Source: a virus
Length of the DNA: 64,000 bases
IMG/VR virus record: IMGVR_UViG_3300032675_000001
Coordinates: 248,001 to 312,000 of that record
Reading direction: 5' to 3' (one strand)
The position numbers and the translations under genes were made by a program. Shown here piece after piece: positions 1 through 6,837 of the stretch (the first letter of the stretch is position 1; each line of letters opens with the position of its first letter). The notes below the pieces were generated by a model. That model was not told where the DNA came from. It did not search any database and saw nothing but the letters and a program-made list of their open reading frames with translations.

Positions 1-96
1 AAAAGCCGAGACTTTGAGGTAGAGGAAGAAGTTCCCGAGCCAAAGAGTCGGAGCAAGTATCCCGCTATAGTGGAGAGTTTTCCTGTCACGCGGTAA
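1..96 (+). CDS. C-terminal end of an unidentified protein (partial)
   Basis: Frame 1 is open from the window edge to TAA at 94-96 and encodes 31 residues rich in Glu, Pro and Ser (EVEEEVPEPKSRS). It stops 12 bases before the first tRNA, so it closes the transcription unit that leads into the tRNA array. The fragment is too short to identify. Its last third resembles a tRNA-Asp anticodon region at the DNA level, but the stem does not pair. Confidence 0.5.
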   Translation, partial: KSRDFEVEEEVPEPKSRSKYPAIVESFPVTR

Positions 97-108
97 GCCG
101 TGAATAAT

Positions 109-183
109 GCGAGTGTAGCTCAGTGGAAGAGCACCGTGCTGATAACGCGGTGGTCGGTAGTTCGATCCTACCCACTCGCACCA
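109..183 (+). tRNA. tRNA-Ile (GAT)
   Basis: Complete cloverleaf: acceptor GCGAGTG pairs with CACTCGC, the anticodon loop CTGATAA carries GAT, the T arm is GTAGTTCGATCCTAC, and 3' CCA is encoded. It is the first tRNA of the array, 5 bases before the next one. Confidence 0.95.
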
Positions 184-188
184 TACTT

Positions 189-265
189 GGACCCGTAGCT
201 CAATAGGTTAGAGCAGGCGACTTTTAATCGAAAGGTTCCCGGTTCAAGTCCGGGCGGGTCTACCA
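189..265 (+). tRNA. tRNA-Lys (TTT)
   Basis: Acceptor GGACCCG pairs with CGGGTCT. The loop CTTTTAA gives anticodon TTT, the T stem CCCGG/CCGGG is perfect, and CCA is encoded. The outer two pairs of the anticodon stem (GGCGA/TCGAA) are G-A mismatches, which is unusual. Confidence 0.9.
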
Positions 266-287
266 AATACACAGAAAGGAGAAGGCA

Positions 288-662
288 ATGGGCTGGTACG
301 ATGTACACGTAGACGTTAATGATATGATTGGTAAGACCTTCTCTAAAATTACTTCTGATGGCTGGACTGTAGATTTTGAAAATGATGAAGTGCGTTATAC
401 ACTTTACCATAATCAGGATTGTTGTGAAGACGTAAGAGTAGAAGATGTAATTGGTGATTTGGAAGACTTAGTGGGCTGGCCAATATTGATTGCCAGAGAA
501 GATTCTAATGCAGATGATCCTGGGACATGCAATAGCGAAAGTTATACATGGACTTTCTACAACTTCGCTACCTTCAAGGGGTACGTGACTATACGTTTTT
601 TGGGTGAGTCCAACGGTTACTATAGTGAAGAAGTTTCGTGTAAAAAAGAAGTACTGAAATAG
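288..662 (+). CDS. DUF7448-like phage protein
   Basis: 124 residues with an AGAAAGGAG Shine-Dalgarno before ATG 288. The protein has the pattern I know from DUF7448-type phage proteins: MIGKTFSKI near the start, YHNQDCCEDV in the middle, GDLEDLVGWPIL, then SYTWTFYNFAT and a final FLGESNGYYSEEV. The conserved di-cysteine and acidic residues suggest a metal site, but no function is known. The stop codon lies inside a strong terminator hairpin, so this is the last gene of the tRNA-led unit. Confidence 0.7.
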   Translation: MGWYDVHVDVNDMIGKTFSKITSDGWTVDFENDEVRYTLYHNQDCCEDVRVEDVIGDLEDLVGWPILIAREDSNADDPGTCNSESYTWTFYNFATFKGYVTIRFLGESNGYYSEEVSCKKEVLK

Positions 663-673
663 TGCTTCTTTTT
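643..673 (+). terminator. Rho-independent terminator overlapping a stop codon
   Basis: A 13-bp hairpin, AAAAAGAAGTACT / AGTGCTTCTTTTT, with a GAAAT loop and a terminal T run. The stop codon TAG of the upstream gene sits at the loop/3'-arm border. It separates the upstream unit from the late promoter at 675. Confidence 0.85.
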
Positions 674-674
674 G

Positions 675-682
675 CATAAATA
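675..682 (+). promoter_or_regulatory. T4-type late promoter (CATAAATA)
   Basis: Octamer CATAAATA, directly after a terminator and only four bases before ATG 687. No Shine-Dalgarno can fit between them. Confidence 0.6.
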
Positions 683-686
683 CTTA

Positions 687-2039
687 ATGCAAATTAAACA
701 CCTTCTAGAAGCTATTGATCAAACTAGTTTTTTGACTCAGGACACCTATAGCCTGTTGTCCAAAGACATTGATCGCTTCATCAACGCTAATGCAAATCGT
801 ATTTTTGCTTCTGTTGGCGAAGGTAGTTATCTAAAGAAGATGAATGCGATAGACAAACAAAAGCAAGAAGTGCGCGACCAAAATCTTGACTGGAAAGAAG
901 AAGATAAACTTCTATCAAGGCTATCTGATAAAGAACAGACACTGAGTGGCCAAGTTCAAAGCAAACTGCATGACAGTGACCCAGACCCTGAAATAGTAGA
1001 AGACTTCATTGATACTCTTGAGTTGCATCTACAGGATTTGGCTCGTGACTACATGGAAGCCCAGTTTGGTAAAATTGAAAAATATAATCATGACGAGCCG
1101 TGGGAAGAAAACAGAAAGAAAAACCTGTATTGGCTTCAACATATTATTGTACAGATTGACACTAAAGGAAAAAATAAAACAACCGACCAGACAAAAACTG
1201 GAGGAGGATATTTTAGTAGATATCCACAGAAAGATGAATTGCATAGCAGATCATCACAAAAAGTAAATTTACAAAACGAGTTAGGCAATCATATCAATAT
1301 CTATTCTTCTGTTGCAAATATTTGGGAAGTGTTGATCCATAGATTGTTAGAGCGGGATTCGGTGAATCGTTACGGGGACTCAGGATATGACAATCCGATA
1401 CCTGGTTTTGTGAAACCTATAATAAGTGTGTTCGTTCATGAAGTCGTACATATGGAGCAATATGCTCGTGCAAGTATGAGGCAGCAGAAAACAGATAAAG
1501 GTTTCAGACGAGGGGATTACTCAATGATTCCCAATCCTGAACAGCCACGCCCCAAGCTAAACACATATACTAAAACTGATGCACGTGGTCCTAAAAATCA
1601 AAAAGGTAACTACAGAACGTATCGTGGCGGAAAGCGTGGTAACGAAACATATGATGTTGGCAACTATGGATATAATGTGGATCGGTGGGCAGCATATCTC
1701 GGATCGGTAAATGAAATTGAAGCACACGCTGCTCACCTAGCAACTGAACTTTATTCTGATTTTGTGGAAAGTAATCCGTTCCGTTATGCATATTCGGCAA
1801 ATGAAAAGCAACGAATCATTAATGATTTCGTTGATCATTCGGTTGAAAATGTGAAATGGGGTTATATGCCCAACAACTCGTATGAGCAAATAATAGCAAA
1901 AACTGCAAGAGAGGCTGCTAAAAATCCAAACCCAACGTCAAGAGAAAAACAGTTTCTCAAGGTTTGGAAGTTGTATCTCAAAAAGGTCATTAAACACCTG
2001 CAAAGTTACAAGAAGCCGGTTCCAGACGAAGAATACTGA
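687..2039 (+). CDS. HExxH metalloprotease-like late protein
   Basis: 450 residues from ATG 687; a TTG 15 bases upstream is also in frame, but the N-terminus MQIKHLLEAIDQ resembles a T4 capsid-targeting peptide and favours 687. The first 200 residues are helical, charged and coiled-coil-like. HEVVHMEQ at about 251-258 is an HExxH zinc-protease signature, and NEIEAHAAH about 100 residues later could give the third ligand (gluzincin-like). The late promoter and terminator around the start suggest its own late transcript. Inference: a virion-packaged metallopeptidase. The family is not recognised. Confidence 0.65.
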   Translation: MQIKHLLEAIDQTSFLTQDTYSLLSKDIDRFINANANRIFASVGEGSYLKKMNAIDKQKQEVRDQNLDWKEEDKLLSRLSDKEQTLSGQVQSKLHDSDPDPEIVEDFIDTLELHLQDLARDYMEAQFGKIEKYNHDEPWEENRKKNLYWLQHIIVQIDTKGKNKTTDQTKTGGGYFSRYPQKDELHSRSSQKVNLQNELGNHINIYSSVANIWEVLIHRLLERDSVNRYGDSGYDNPIPGFVKPIISVFVHEVVHMEQYARASMRQQKTDKGFRRGDYSMIPNPEQPRPKLNTYTKTDARGPKNQKGNYRTYRGGKRGNETYDVGNYGYNVDRWAAYLGSVNEIEAHAAHLATELYSDFVESNPFRYAYSANEKQRIINDFVDHSVENVKWGYMPNNSYEQIIAKTAREAAKNPNPTSREKQFLKVWKLYLKKVIKHLQSYKKPVPDEEY

Positions 2040-2041
2040 TA

Positions 2042-2695
2042 ATGATCAGATTATTACTCTTGATGCCAGCAGCATTGTTGTTGTCACCTACTCCAATCGC
2101 TGACCATTCATTGCCATCAAAAGTGGTATCTGTTGCTACGGTAGCCAAAGATGCACCGATTCTTTTGCGGATTTTTAAGGAAGAACATCAGATAGAGTTG
2201 TGGAGACAGGACAGCTTGGGTGAATATGTACTGACTAAGACATATACCATTTGTAAGTTCAGTGGTCATCTGGGTCCTAAGTTACGTAGAGGAGATAGAC
2301 AGGCACCAGAAGGATTCTATCAACTAACTCCTCAACAGTTGCGACATCAACACAGAATGGATATTGGGTATCCAAACGTGTTTGATAAAGCAAATGGAAG
2401 AACTGGTGATAACATACAGATTCACGGGCATTGTGGTTCTATAGGTTGTTTTGCGATAACGAATAACCCTGCAATTGAGTTGTATAACAATGTCAGAAAA
2501 GCGTTTCATGCAGGTCAAAAGGTAATACAGATTCAAGCTTATCCGTTTAAAATGACTAATGAAAACCTTGAGAAAAACAAAAATGATGAAAACTACATTT
2601 TTTGGTTGACATTGAAGCAAGGATACGATAAGTTTCAATCCACACGGCGGGAACTGAACGTTTCCGTTGAGAACAAACAATATAAAATCATTTAA
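2042..2695 (+). CDS. YafK-like L,D-transpeptidase-fold protein
   Basis: 217 residues with an N-terminal signal peptide (hydrophobic LLLLMPAALLLS), so probably exported to the periplasm. The motif IHGHCGSIGCFAIT is the L,D-transpeptidase (YkuD/YafK) active-site signature with catalytic Cys. The preceding IFKEEHQIELW and GRTGDNIQ segments also fit YafK. In E. coli, YafK (DpaA) cuts Braun lipoprotein from peptidoglycan. A role in loosening the envelope at lysis or modifying peptidoglycan is inferred. It starts 2 bases after the protease-like gene and ends 2 bases before a tRNA. Confidence 0.8.
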   Translation: MIRLLLLMPAALLLSPTPIADHSLPSKVVSVATVAKDAPILLRIFKEEHQIELWRQDSLGEYVLTKTYTICKFSGHLGPKLRRGDRQAPEGFYQLTPQQLRHQHRMDIGYPNVFDKANGRTGDNIQIHGHCGSIGCFAITNNPAIELYNNVRKAFHAGQKVIQIQAYPFKMTNENLEKNKNDENYIFWLTLKQGYDKFQSTRRELNVSVENKQYKII

Positions 2696-2696
2696 T

Positions 2697-2773
2697 GGAC
2701 GTGTAGCTCAGTAGGTTAGAGCAGGGGACTCTTAATCCCAAGGTCGTGAGTTCGAATCTCACCTCGTCTACCA
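2697..2773 (+). tRNA. tRNA-Lys (CTT)
   Basis: Acceptor GGACGTG pairs with CTCGTCT with one mismatch. Anticodon arm GGGGA-CTCTTAA-TCCCA carries CTT, T arm GTGAGTTCGAATCTCAC is perfect, and CCA is encoded. Confidence 0.9.
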
Positions 2774-2790
2774 ATTTTAGGAGATTTAAC

Positions 2791-2973
2791 ATGCCAGCAA
2801 TGACATTGGCGAGAAATAGTAAGCGTTACACCCATGAAGAGTGGATGGCGATGGATTCGGATGAACGTGATCAGCTTCTTGCGAAGTACGGTCCTGCTTA
2901 TACTGATGAGGCGTGGAAGCTGCATCACGGGAATCAAAACCCAAGGCGGAATCAGAATACGAGACGAAAATGA
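2791..2973 (+). CDS. Small hydrophilic protein of unknown function
   Basis: 60 residues; ATG 2791 follows TTAGGAGATTTAAC, a good Shine-Dalgarno just after a tRNA. It contains HEEWMAMDSDERDQLL and a basic Asn/Arg-rich tail. It overlaps the next gene by ATGA, so the two are probably translationally coupled. Not recognised. Confidence 0.7.
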   Translation: MPAMTLARNSKRYTHEEWMAMDSDERDQLLAKYGPAYTDEAWKLHHGNQNPRRNQNTRRK

Positions 2974-3347
2974 AACATAAGATGTACTGCATCTTTGCCC
3001 GCGAAAGCGTAGAGAAGATGAACGGCATTCGTGGTAAGATGTGTACGCAGGCAGGTCATGCTTATCTACATGCTTATTGGGATTCTTTGAATCCCGAGAA
3101 GTGCTTTATAGATCAAGTACGAGCGTACATGAATAGTGACCGTGCTTACAAGATTACTCTTATCGTAGATACTGTTGACGAGCTTAAGACTATCCAGGAA
3201 AAGTATAAGAACATCTGCGGTACGCATCTTGTAACTGACGCTGGATTCACTGTCTTTAAGGAACCAACCACGACTTGTCTCGGTCTTGGTCCTATCAGCG
3301 AAGACAACATCGGTGACGATTTGAAAGCGTTGAAGACTTTTACGTAA
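2970..3347 (+). CDS. Pth2-like peptidyl-tRNA hydrolase
   Basis: 125 residues from ATG 2970, which overlaps the upstream stop. The pattern GKMCTQAGHAYLHAY, then ITLIVDTVDELKTIQ, then THLVTDAGFTVF and TTTCLGLGPISED follows the archaeal/eukaryotic-type Pth2 fold, whose hallmarks are GK.aaQ..HA, DAG.T and T.LgiGP. Pth2 releases stalled peptidyl-tRNA and recycles tRNA. Its place inside a tRNA array fits that role. This type is rare in bacteria, so a viral origin or transfer is plausible. Activity is inferred from motifs. Confidence 0.75.
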   Translation: MKHKMYCIFARESVEKMNGIRGKMCTQAGHAYLHAYWDSLNPEKCFIDQVRAYMNSDRAYKITLIVDTVDELKTIQEKYKNICGTHLVTDAGFTVFKEPTTTCLGLGPISEDNIGDDLKALKTFT

Positions 3348-3351
3348 CATG

Positions 3352-3428
3352 GCAGTATAGCTCAGTTGGTCAGAGCACTCCCTTCATACGGGATAGGTCG
3401 TAAGTTCGAATCTTACTACTGCTACCAG
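3352..3428 (+). tRNA. tRNA-Met (CAT)
   Basis: Acceptor GGCAGTA/TACTGCT is fully paired, unlike an initiator tRNA. Anticodon arm CTCCC-TTCATAC-GGGAT carries CAT and CCA is encoded. It is an elongator Met tRNA, or Ile2 if the C34 is modified. Confidence 0.9.
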
Positions 3429-3431
3429 ATT

Positions 3432-3558
3432 TAAACAGTATGTTAGGCTAATCGCAACAAAAGGCTATGGGCTAAGCACTAAGTTCCCCGCCCATAGATT
3501 GAGGACCCATTCGGGAGAATTTGATCCTCGTGATTAGAATTGGGGTGTGCTGTTTAAT
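3432..3558 (+). ncRNA. Multi-stem structured RNA, unknown class
   Basis: Nested, well-separated stems: closing helix TTAAACAG/CTGTTTAA (3432-3439 with 3551-3558), inner helix CTAATC/GATTAG (3449-3454 with 3533-3538), hairpin CTATGGGC/GCCCATAG (3466-3473 with 3491-3498) and hairpin GAGGA/TCCTC (3502-3506 with 3526-3530) capped by CCC-ATTC-GGG. It lies between tRNA-Met and a promoter for tRNA-Asp. It does not fold as a tRNA. It could be a phage ncRNA or a riboswitch-like element. Confidence 0.6.
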
Positions 3559-3566
3559 AAAGTGCT

Positions 3567-3595
3567 TGACATGCACTTTGATATAGAGTATAAGA
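3567..3595 (+). promoter_or_regulatory. Sigma-70-type promoter
   Basis: TTGACA (3567-3572), 17-nt spacer, TATAAG (3590-3595). It serves tRNA-Asp and the 187-residue protein downstream. Confidence 0.8.
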
Positions 3596-3615
3596 AGATA
3601 TACAAACAGTTAAAT

Positions 3616-3691
3616 GGCTCGTTAGTCGAGTGGTTAAGACGCTTGCCTGTCACGCAAGAAATCACGGGTTCGATCCCCGTACGAGTCGCCA
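3616..3691 (+). tRNA. tRNA-Asp (GTC)
   Basis: Acceptor GGCTCGT/ACGAGTC, anticodon arm CTTGC-CTGTCAC-GCAAG with GTC, T arm CGGGTTCGATCCCCG, and encoded CCA. Confidence 0.95.
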
Positions 3692-3722
3692 TTTTTAAAC
3701 ACTAGTAAACATAGGAAGAAAA

Positions 3723-4286
3723 ATGCAAATTACACTTCGCAAGGCAAACGCAATCCAGATTGCAATCAATGAGGCCCTTAAGGGGTTGGAATTCGCTGAT
3801 GCGATTACCATCAACGAGTTCCAGGACGCAGAAGATGAAATTGATGCCGCTGTTGGTAAGTTCGGTAAGAATCTTGCACGCCGCAATGATCTTTTGACTG
3901 CGCTGTACGAAATTCGTGCAGCAGTGTCAGCAGCCAACAACACGGCTGGAATTGATGCGCTCTTGGCTTCGGTTGCTAAGCTTGAGAAGGATATCACCTT
4001 CTATTCCGCTTATGCAAAGAGCCAAGTACGCACTGATATGGCAGTCATCAACGGAAAGCTTGGCCGTCTTCGCACCACTGATGAAAGTCGCAGAGGTTGG
4101 AACGGGGATAACGTTGCTACTACGATCTTTGATCAGGTAGCACTTGATAATTTCCGCAATCTGGTAGCCGCCGCTAAGAAGCAGAAGCAGAGTTTGCAGG
4201 ACAAGCTTCTTGAACTCAATGTGAGCACCAAGATTGATCTGTCTGAAAATGCTGTTTCCACTTTGGAAGCAGAAAACATTCTCTAA
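3723..4286 (+). CDS. Conserved helical T4-like phage protein
   Basis: 187 residues, ATG 3723 after AGGAAGAAAA. Almost entirely helical and hydrophilic with no membrane segment; characteristic stretches are TLRKANAIQIAINEALKG, FQDAEDEIDAA, RRNDLLTALYEIRAAV and KKQKQSLQDKLLELN. I recognise this as a protein often found in T4-like phages without known function. It shares the promoter at 3567 with tRNA-Asp, so it is probably expressed early. A 9-bp hairpin follows its stop. Confidence 0.7.
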   Translation: MQITLRKANAIQIAINEALKGLEFADAITINEFQDAEDEIDAAVGKFGKNLARRNDLLTALYEIRAAVSAANNTAGIDALLASVAKLEKDITFYSAYAKSQVRTDMAVINGKLGRLRTTDESRRGWNGDNVATTIFDQVALDNFRNLVAAAKKQKQSLQDKLLELNVSTKIDLSENAVSTLEAENIL

Positions 4287-4590
4287 GGATTGATGGCCCA
4301 TTTGCTCCCCAGCAGGGCCATCAGGGAGGAAGAGAGAAAAGAGAGTAGACAGCGTTCCGACGTTATTCGGAGATATGGCGATAGCTTTGAACAGCTATTA
4401 TACTTGCGTGAACTAGGGATAAATGACCTTTTGCACATTGACCCCTAGAAAAATGTAAGGTACATGCACGTTGTAAGTTGTCTATTGCTTGACAGATGTC
4501 TTCATACGAAGCATCGGTGCAGTTTGCATAGTCTACAACTCGCTCTTTTCCTTCTGTATTTTTTTTTTTGAAAAAAGTTGAAAAAAGTTC
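4287..4590 (+). other. Gene-free stretch with several hairpins
   Basis: No convincing coding sequence. Inverted repeats: TGATGGCCC/GGGCCATCA (4291-4323), TCCGA/TCGGA (4356-4371), ATAGCT/AGCTAT (4381-4396), CTAGGG/CCCTAG (about 4412-4448), and a longer imperfect stem between about 4472 and 4540. It ends in an unbroken T run followed by A tracts just upstream of a very strong promoter. It may be another small RNA and/or terminator region. Confidence 0.4.
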
Positions 4591-4619
4591 TTGACATTGG
4601 TATCAAGAATATATATAAT
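4591..4619 (+). promoter_or_regulatory. Consensus sigma-70 promoter with A/T-tract UP-like element
   Basis: Perfect TTGACA (4591-4596), 17-nt spacer and perfect TATAAT (4614-4619). The 30 bases upstream are phased T and A tracts like the UP element of rRNA promoters. It is the best promoter in the window and reads into a gene-free, highly structured region. Confidence 0.9.
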
Positions 4620-5640
4620 GAATATATCAAGACGAGAGATTGTCTTGAAGCTCTTTGAAATCGTTAGTAAGTTATACTCATTAGATGAGTGCATGGTGTC
4701 GCAGGATTGCCTAATCGGTCTGTAACTCCTTGCAGAAACCTAGTGTGAGAACTAGGGGAGTGCGACTCTCACCCGTGCATTCTTCTAATGAGTATAAAAG
4801 GATTGGGGGCATAGCCTCATTAGGGTAACTCGGAGTAATCTGAGCCAAAGCAAGGTTTCCTATAAACTTGCACCAGCAATGGTCCATCTATGCAAGCCTG
4901 AACTAGCCGAAAGGCCCGTCTGTAGAAGGGCGGTAGGTAGTAAGTCAGGTATATCGTCCCGAAAGGGATAGTCTACAGAGCCAAATCGGTGAGTAAATAA
5001 GAGGGTTGGCGCTCTCACGATGTACAGCCAAACTGATGAATACTGAATGTTAACAGGTAGTTACTAAGTCTGACCTCGCAGGGAAAGGCAAAGTAGCAAT
5101 ACAAGCGAAGAAGGTATTGTACCGGAATCGTGAAGTATGGTTGAGTAGCCCGCAAGGCAAAAGACATGAGGTGTGTTGTATTCTGTACCTAACAAGGTAT
5201 GGAGCAACTGGAGCAGCACATCTTGGTAGGTTCGCAAATTGCATAAAGGTAATGCAACTGTCTCTTAAACAGTCGATTCTAGGTTCGATTCCTAGTTTGT
5301 AACAACAAAAGCGAAAGACTGCTCCGGTATATGTTTAAAGGTGCTTAATACCACACTCGCAAGAGAATGTGGTTCAGGGATGCTCGCAAGGCGGAACTGA
5401 TTGATCGGAAAGATAGCGTGAGTTCTTAGCGGAACTGAACTGCTCGCAAGGCAGACGAAGGATAGATGGTCGAGTAGACATATGCGACGAGTCAAACGCC
5501 AGACTCTAAAAAAGGCAGCATTGAGTGATACTAGATGACCGTAAAAGGCTCTAGTGGATAACGGTAGAACGCTCCTCGCAAGGGACGCGGCAATGACCAA
5601 AGGCACTCGCAATCAGGAGTAATCTCATCCTGAGCAAAGT
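4620..5640 (+). ncRNA. About 1-kb ornate structured RNA, GOLLD/ROOL-like candidate
   Basis: No gene fits this kilobase. It follows a consensus promoter and a leader with a hairpin (TCAAGAC/GTCTTGA, 4627-4648) and a boxA-like GCTCTTTGAAA (4650-4660). A perfect 14-bp helix (4672-4685 with 4784-4797) closes the 5' domain. Many hairpins are capped by GNRA loops: CTCGGA-GTAA-TCTGAG, GCC-GAAA-GGC, CCC-GAAA-GGG, CTC-GCAA-GAG and several TCGCAAG caps. Helix GGAGCAG/CTGCTCC (5210-5216 with 5319-5325) encloses a tRNA-like cloverleaf. Size, phage and tRNA context and the embedded tRNA recall GOLLD RNAs. The class is unproven and the 3' end is approximate. Confidence 0.7.
5232..5303 (+). tRNA. tRNA-Lys-like (CTT) embedded in the large RNA
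   Basis: D arm GCAT-AAAGGTA-ATGC, anticodon arm ACTGT-CTCTTAA-ACAGT (CTT) and T arm CTAGG-TTCGATT-CCTAG are all perfect. The acceptor TCGCAAA/TTTGTAA has a mismatch and a wobble, and no CCA is encoded. The whole cloverleaf lies inside a 7-bp helix of the surrounding RNA. It may be a functional tRNA or a structural mimic. Confidence 0.6.
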
Positions 5641-6278
5641 TAAAGTTTCCAACCATCAACCCAATCGGGAAATGATGAACGATCTTCTTCTTTGATAAGT
5701 TTTCTAGAAACTCGGTTATTAATCCATATCTTTCCGGCTTGATTTCCTTTGAGTTTTCCGTCACTCCATTCTTTATATAAGTGACGGTCATTGGCAGAAA
5801 TAGCTTTCGTTTCAATCCCGTTATTGATGTAGATTCGTTTGGACATGTATTTTCCATTACTTCTCCCTCTAACGAATCCGGGATACTGACCAACTTTGTC
5901 TGCTGATACTCGCTTGTTCGTTTTGCCATCAGTAATCCATACTGAATCTTTAGTGTATGATCCGTTAAGATCATAGAATGGTCCTATTGCGAGAGATTTA
6001 TTATAGAATAGCGGACTAGAAATAGCATTGTATTCTTTTTGATATTCAGCTTCAATAGTTTGGAGTTCGTTAATTGAAGTAAATTCTCTTTCCAATAAAA
6101 TGATTTTTTTGAAAGAATCTTGACCAAGTTTCTTTACATCTGATTGTAAGGTTTCTGAACTACTGTAGTATTTGGAAAACTGTTGGGTGCGTTTAGTGGA
6201 CCCAATATAAAGATATGGCAATGCACCATTCTTCAAGTTATGAAGATTTATGATAAGATATACAATTCCGTTAATCAT
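5640..6278 (-). CDS. GIY-YIG homing endonuclease (free-standing)
   Basis: 212 residues. The N-terminal GIY-YIG nuclease domain shows GIVYLIINL and the second motif YLYIGSTKRT, then a helical part with LEREFTSINELQTIEAEYQ holding the catalytic Gl. The C-terminal half has repeated DNA-binding-like units (VWITDGKTNKRV, IYINNGIETKAI, IWINNRVSRKLI), each followed by PGFVRGR, YKEWSDG or FPDWVDG. It is inserted between the large RNA and a tRNA cluster on the opposite strand to both. Its leader holds a late promoter inside the loop of a GAGATTA/TAATCTC stem. Confidence 0.8.
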   Translation of the reverse strand: MINGIVYLIINLHNLKNGALPYLYIGSTKRTQQFSKYYSSSETLQSDVKKLGQDSFKKIILLEREFTSINELQTIEAEYQKEYNAISSPLFYNKSLAIGPFYDLNGSYTKDSVWITDGKTNKRVSADKVGQYPGFVRGRSNGKYMSKRIYINNGIETKAISANDRHLYKEWSDGKLKGNQAGKIWINNRVSRKLIKEEDRSSFPDWVDGWKL

Positions 6279-6307
6279 TCTGATTACCTTTGCTTGAGAT
6301 TATAAAG

Positions 6308-6315
6308 TATTTATC
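6308..6315 (-). promoter_or_regulatory. Late promoter GATAAATA inside a hairpin loop
   Basis: The minus-strand GATAAATA lies in the loop of the inverted repeat GAGATTA/TAATCTC that precedes the GIY-YIG gene. A start here would remove one arm of the hairpin. Confidence 0.65.
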
Positions 6316-6378
6316 TTTTTCTAATAATCTCAGGATTTAAAATATTTTACAATATGATATAGGACTAAATAATATTAG

Positions 6379-6488
6379 ACTATTTTGATGAACACATTAA
6401 GGAGTCGTAAGTTTGCGACATTAAATAAGTTACTGATATGCTTTCCTTGTTGAAAGACTGAAACTTTAGTGTGTTCTTCAAAATAGTT
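6379..6488 (+). ncRNA. Long imperfect hairpin upstream of tRNA-Cys
   Basis: ACTATTTTGATGAACACA and its near complement TGTGTTCTTCAAAATAGT form a stem of more than 20 pairs (about 6379-6402 with 6463-6488). Its loop contains the smaller hairpin GTCG/CGAC (about 6407-6422). It abuts tRNA-Cys and could be a processing structure or the detached 3' part of the large RNA. Confidence 0.4.
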
Positions 6489-6492
6489 TAAT

Positions 6493-6567
6493 GCGTCGGT
6501 GGCAGAGTATTCATGCACTTGCCTGCAAAGTAAGGGGACGTTGGTGAGAATCCAACCTGACGCTCCA
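6493..6567 (+). tRNA. tRNA-Cys (GCA)
   Basis: Acceptor GCGTCGG/CTGACGC, anticodon arm CTTGC-CTGCAAA-GTAAG with GCA, T arm TTGGTGAGAATCCAA, and encoded CCA. Confidence 0.9.
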
Positions 6568-6578
6568 AAGTTTAATAT

Positions 6579-6657
6579 CGTGGGGTAGAGGAGTCTGGTC
6601 GTCCTCGCTGGTCTCATAAGCCGGAAATCGTCGGTTCAAATCCGACCCCCGCAACCA
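6579..6657 (+). tRNA. Initiator-type tRNA-fMet (CAT)
   Basis: Acceptor CGTGGGG/CCCCGCA leaves a C1-A72 mismatch, the hallmark of bacterial initiator tRNAs; the rest closely follows the usual fMet sequence, with GTCGGTTCAAATCCGAC and 3' ACCA. The loop CTCATAA carries CAT. The three G-C pairs typical of initiators are only partly kept in the anticodon stem (CTGGT/GCCGG). Confidence 0.85.
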
Positions 6658-6664
6658 GTTTAAT

Positions 6665-6738
6665 GCGGGTATGGTATAGGGGTTGTGCCTCAGCCTTCCA
6701 AGCTGAAGAGACCGGTTCGAACCCGGTTACCCGCTCCA
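6665..6738 (+). tRNA. tRNA-Gly (TCC)
   Basis: Acceptor GCGGGTA/TACCCGC, anticodon arm TCAGC-CTTCCAA-GCTGA with TCC, T arm CCGGTTCGAACCCGG, and encoded CCA. Confidence 0.95.
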
Positions 6739-6837
6739 AAATTTAGACAAACTCATATACTCAGAAATGAGCGAAATATACAGACGAAAAAATGTGGGCG
6801 TTATGTGAGTTATACATGTTGAACTGCTGTCAAAGAC

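Noticed and set aside
55-108. tRNA-Asp-like fragment (CCTGTCACGCGG) upstream of tRNA-Ile
   Set aside because: The anticodon stem does not pair, there is no T arm, and the stretch lies in an open frame ending at 96.
4688-4782. Class II tRNA-Tyr-like element inside the large RNA
   Set aside because: The acceptor-like ends and a variable-arm hairpin look tempting, but the anticodon arm around CTGTAAC has only two pairs; it folds better as a multi-branch domain.
5292-5612. Minus-strand 106-codon open frame in the large RNA
   Set aside because: No RBS, unusual composition, and complete overlap with stable RNA helices.
4810-5640. Group I intron
   Set aside because: GAGCCAAA and GATAGTC resemble intron core pieces, but I could not place P3/P7 pairings, no exon gene flanks it, and the nearby endonuclease is on the other strand.
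5531-5974. 147-codon minus-strand frame
   Set aside because: Shadow of the GIY-YIG gene in another frame.
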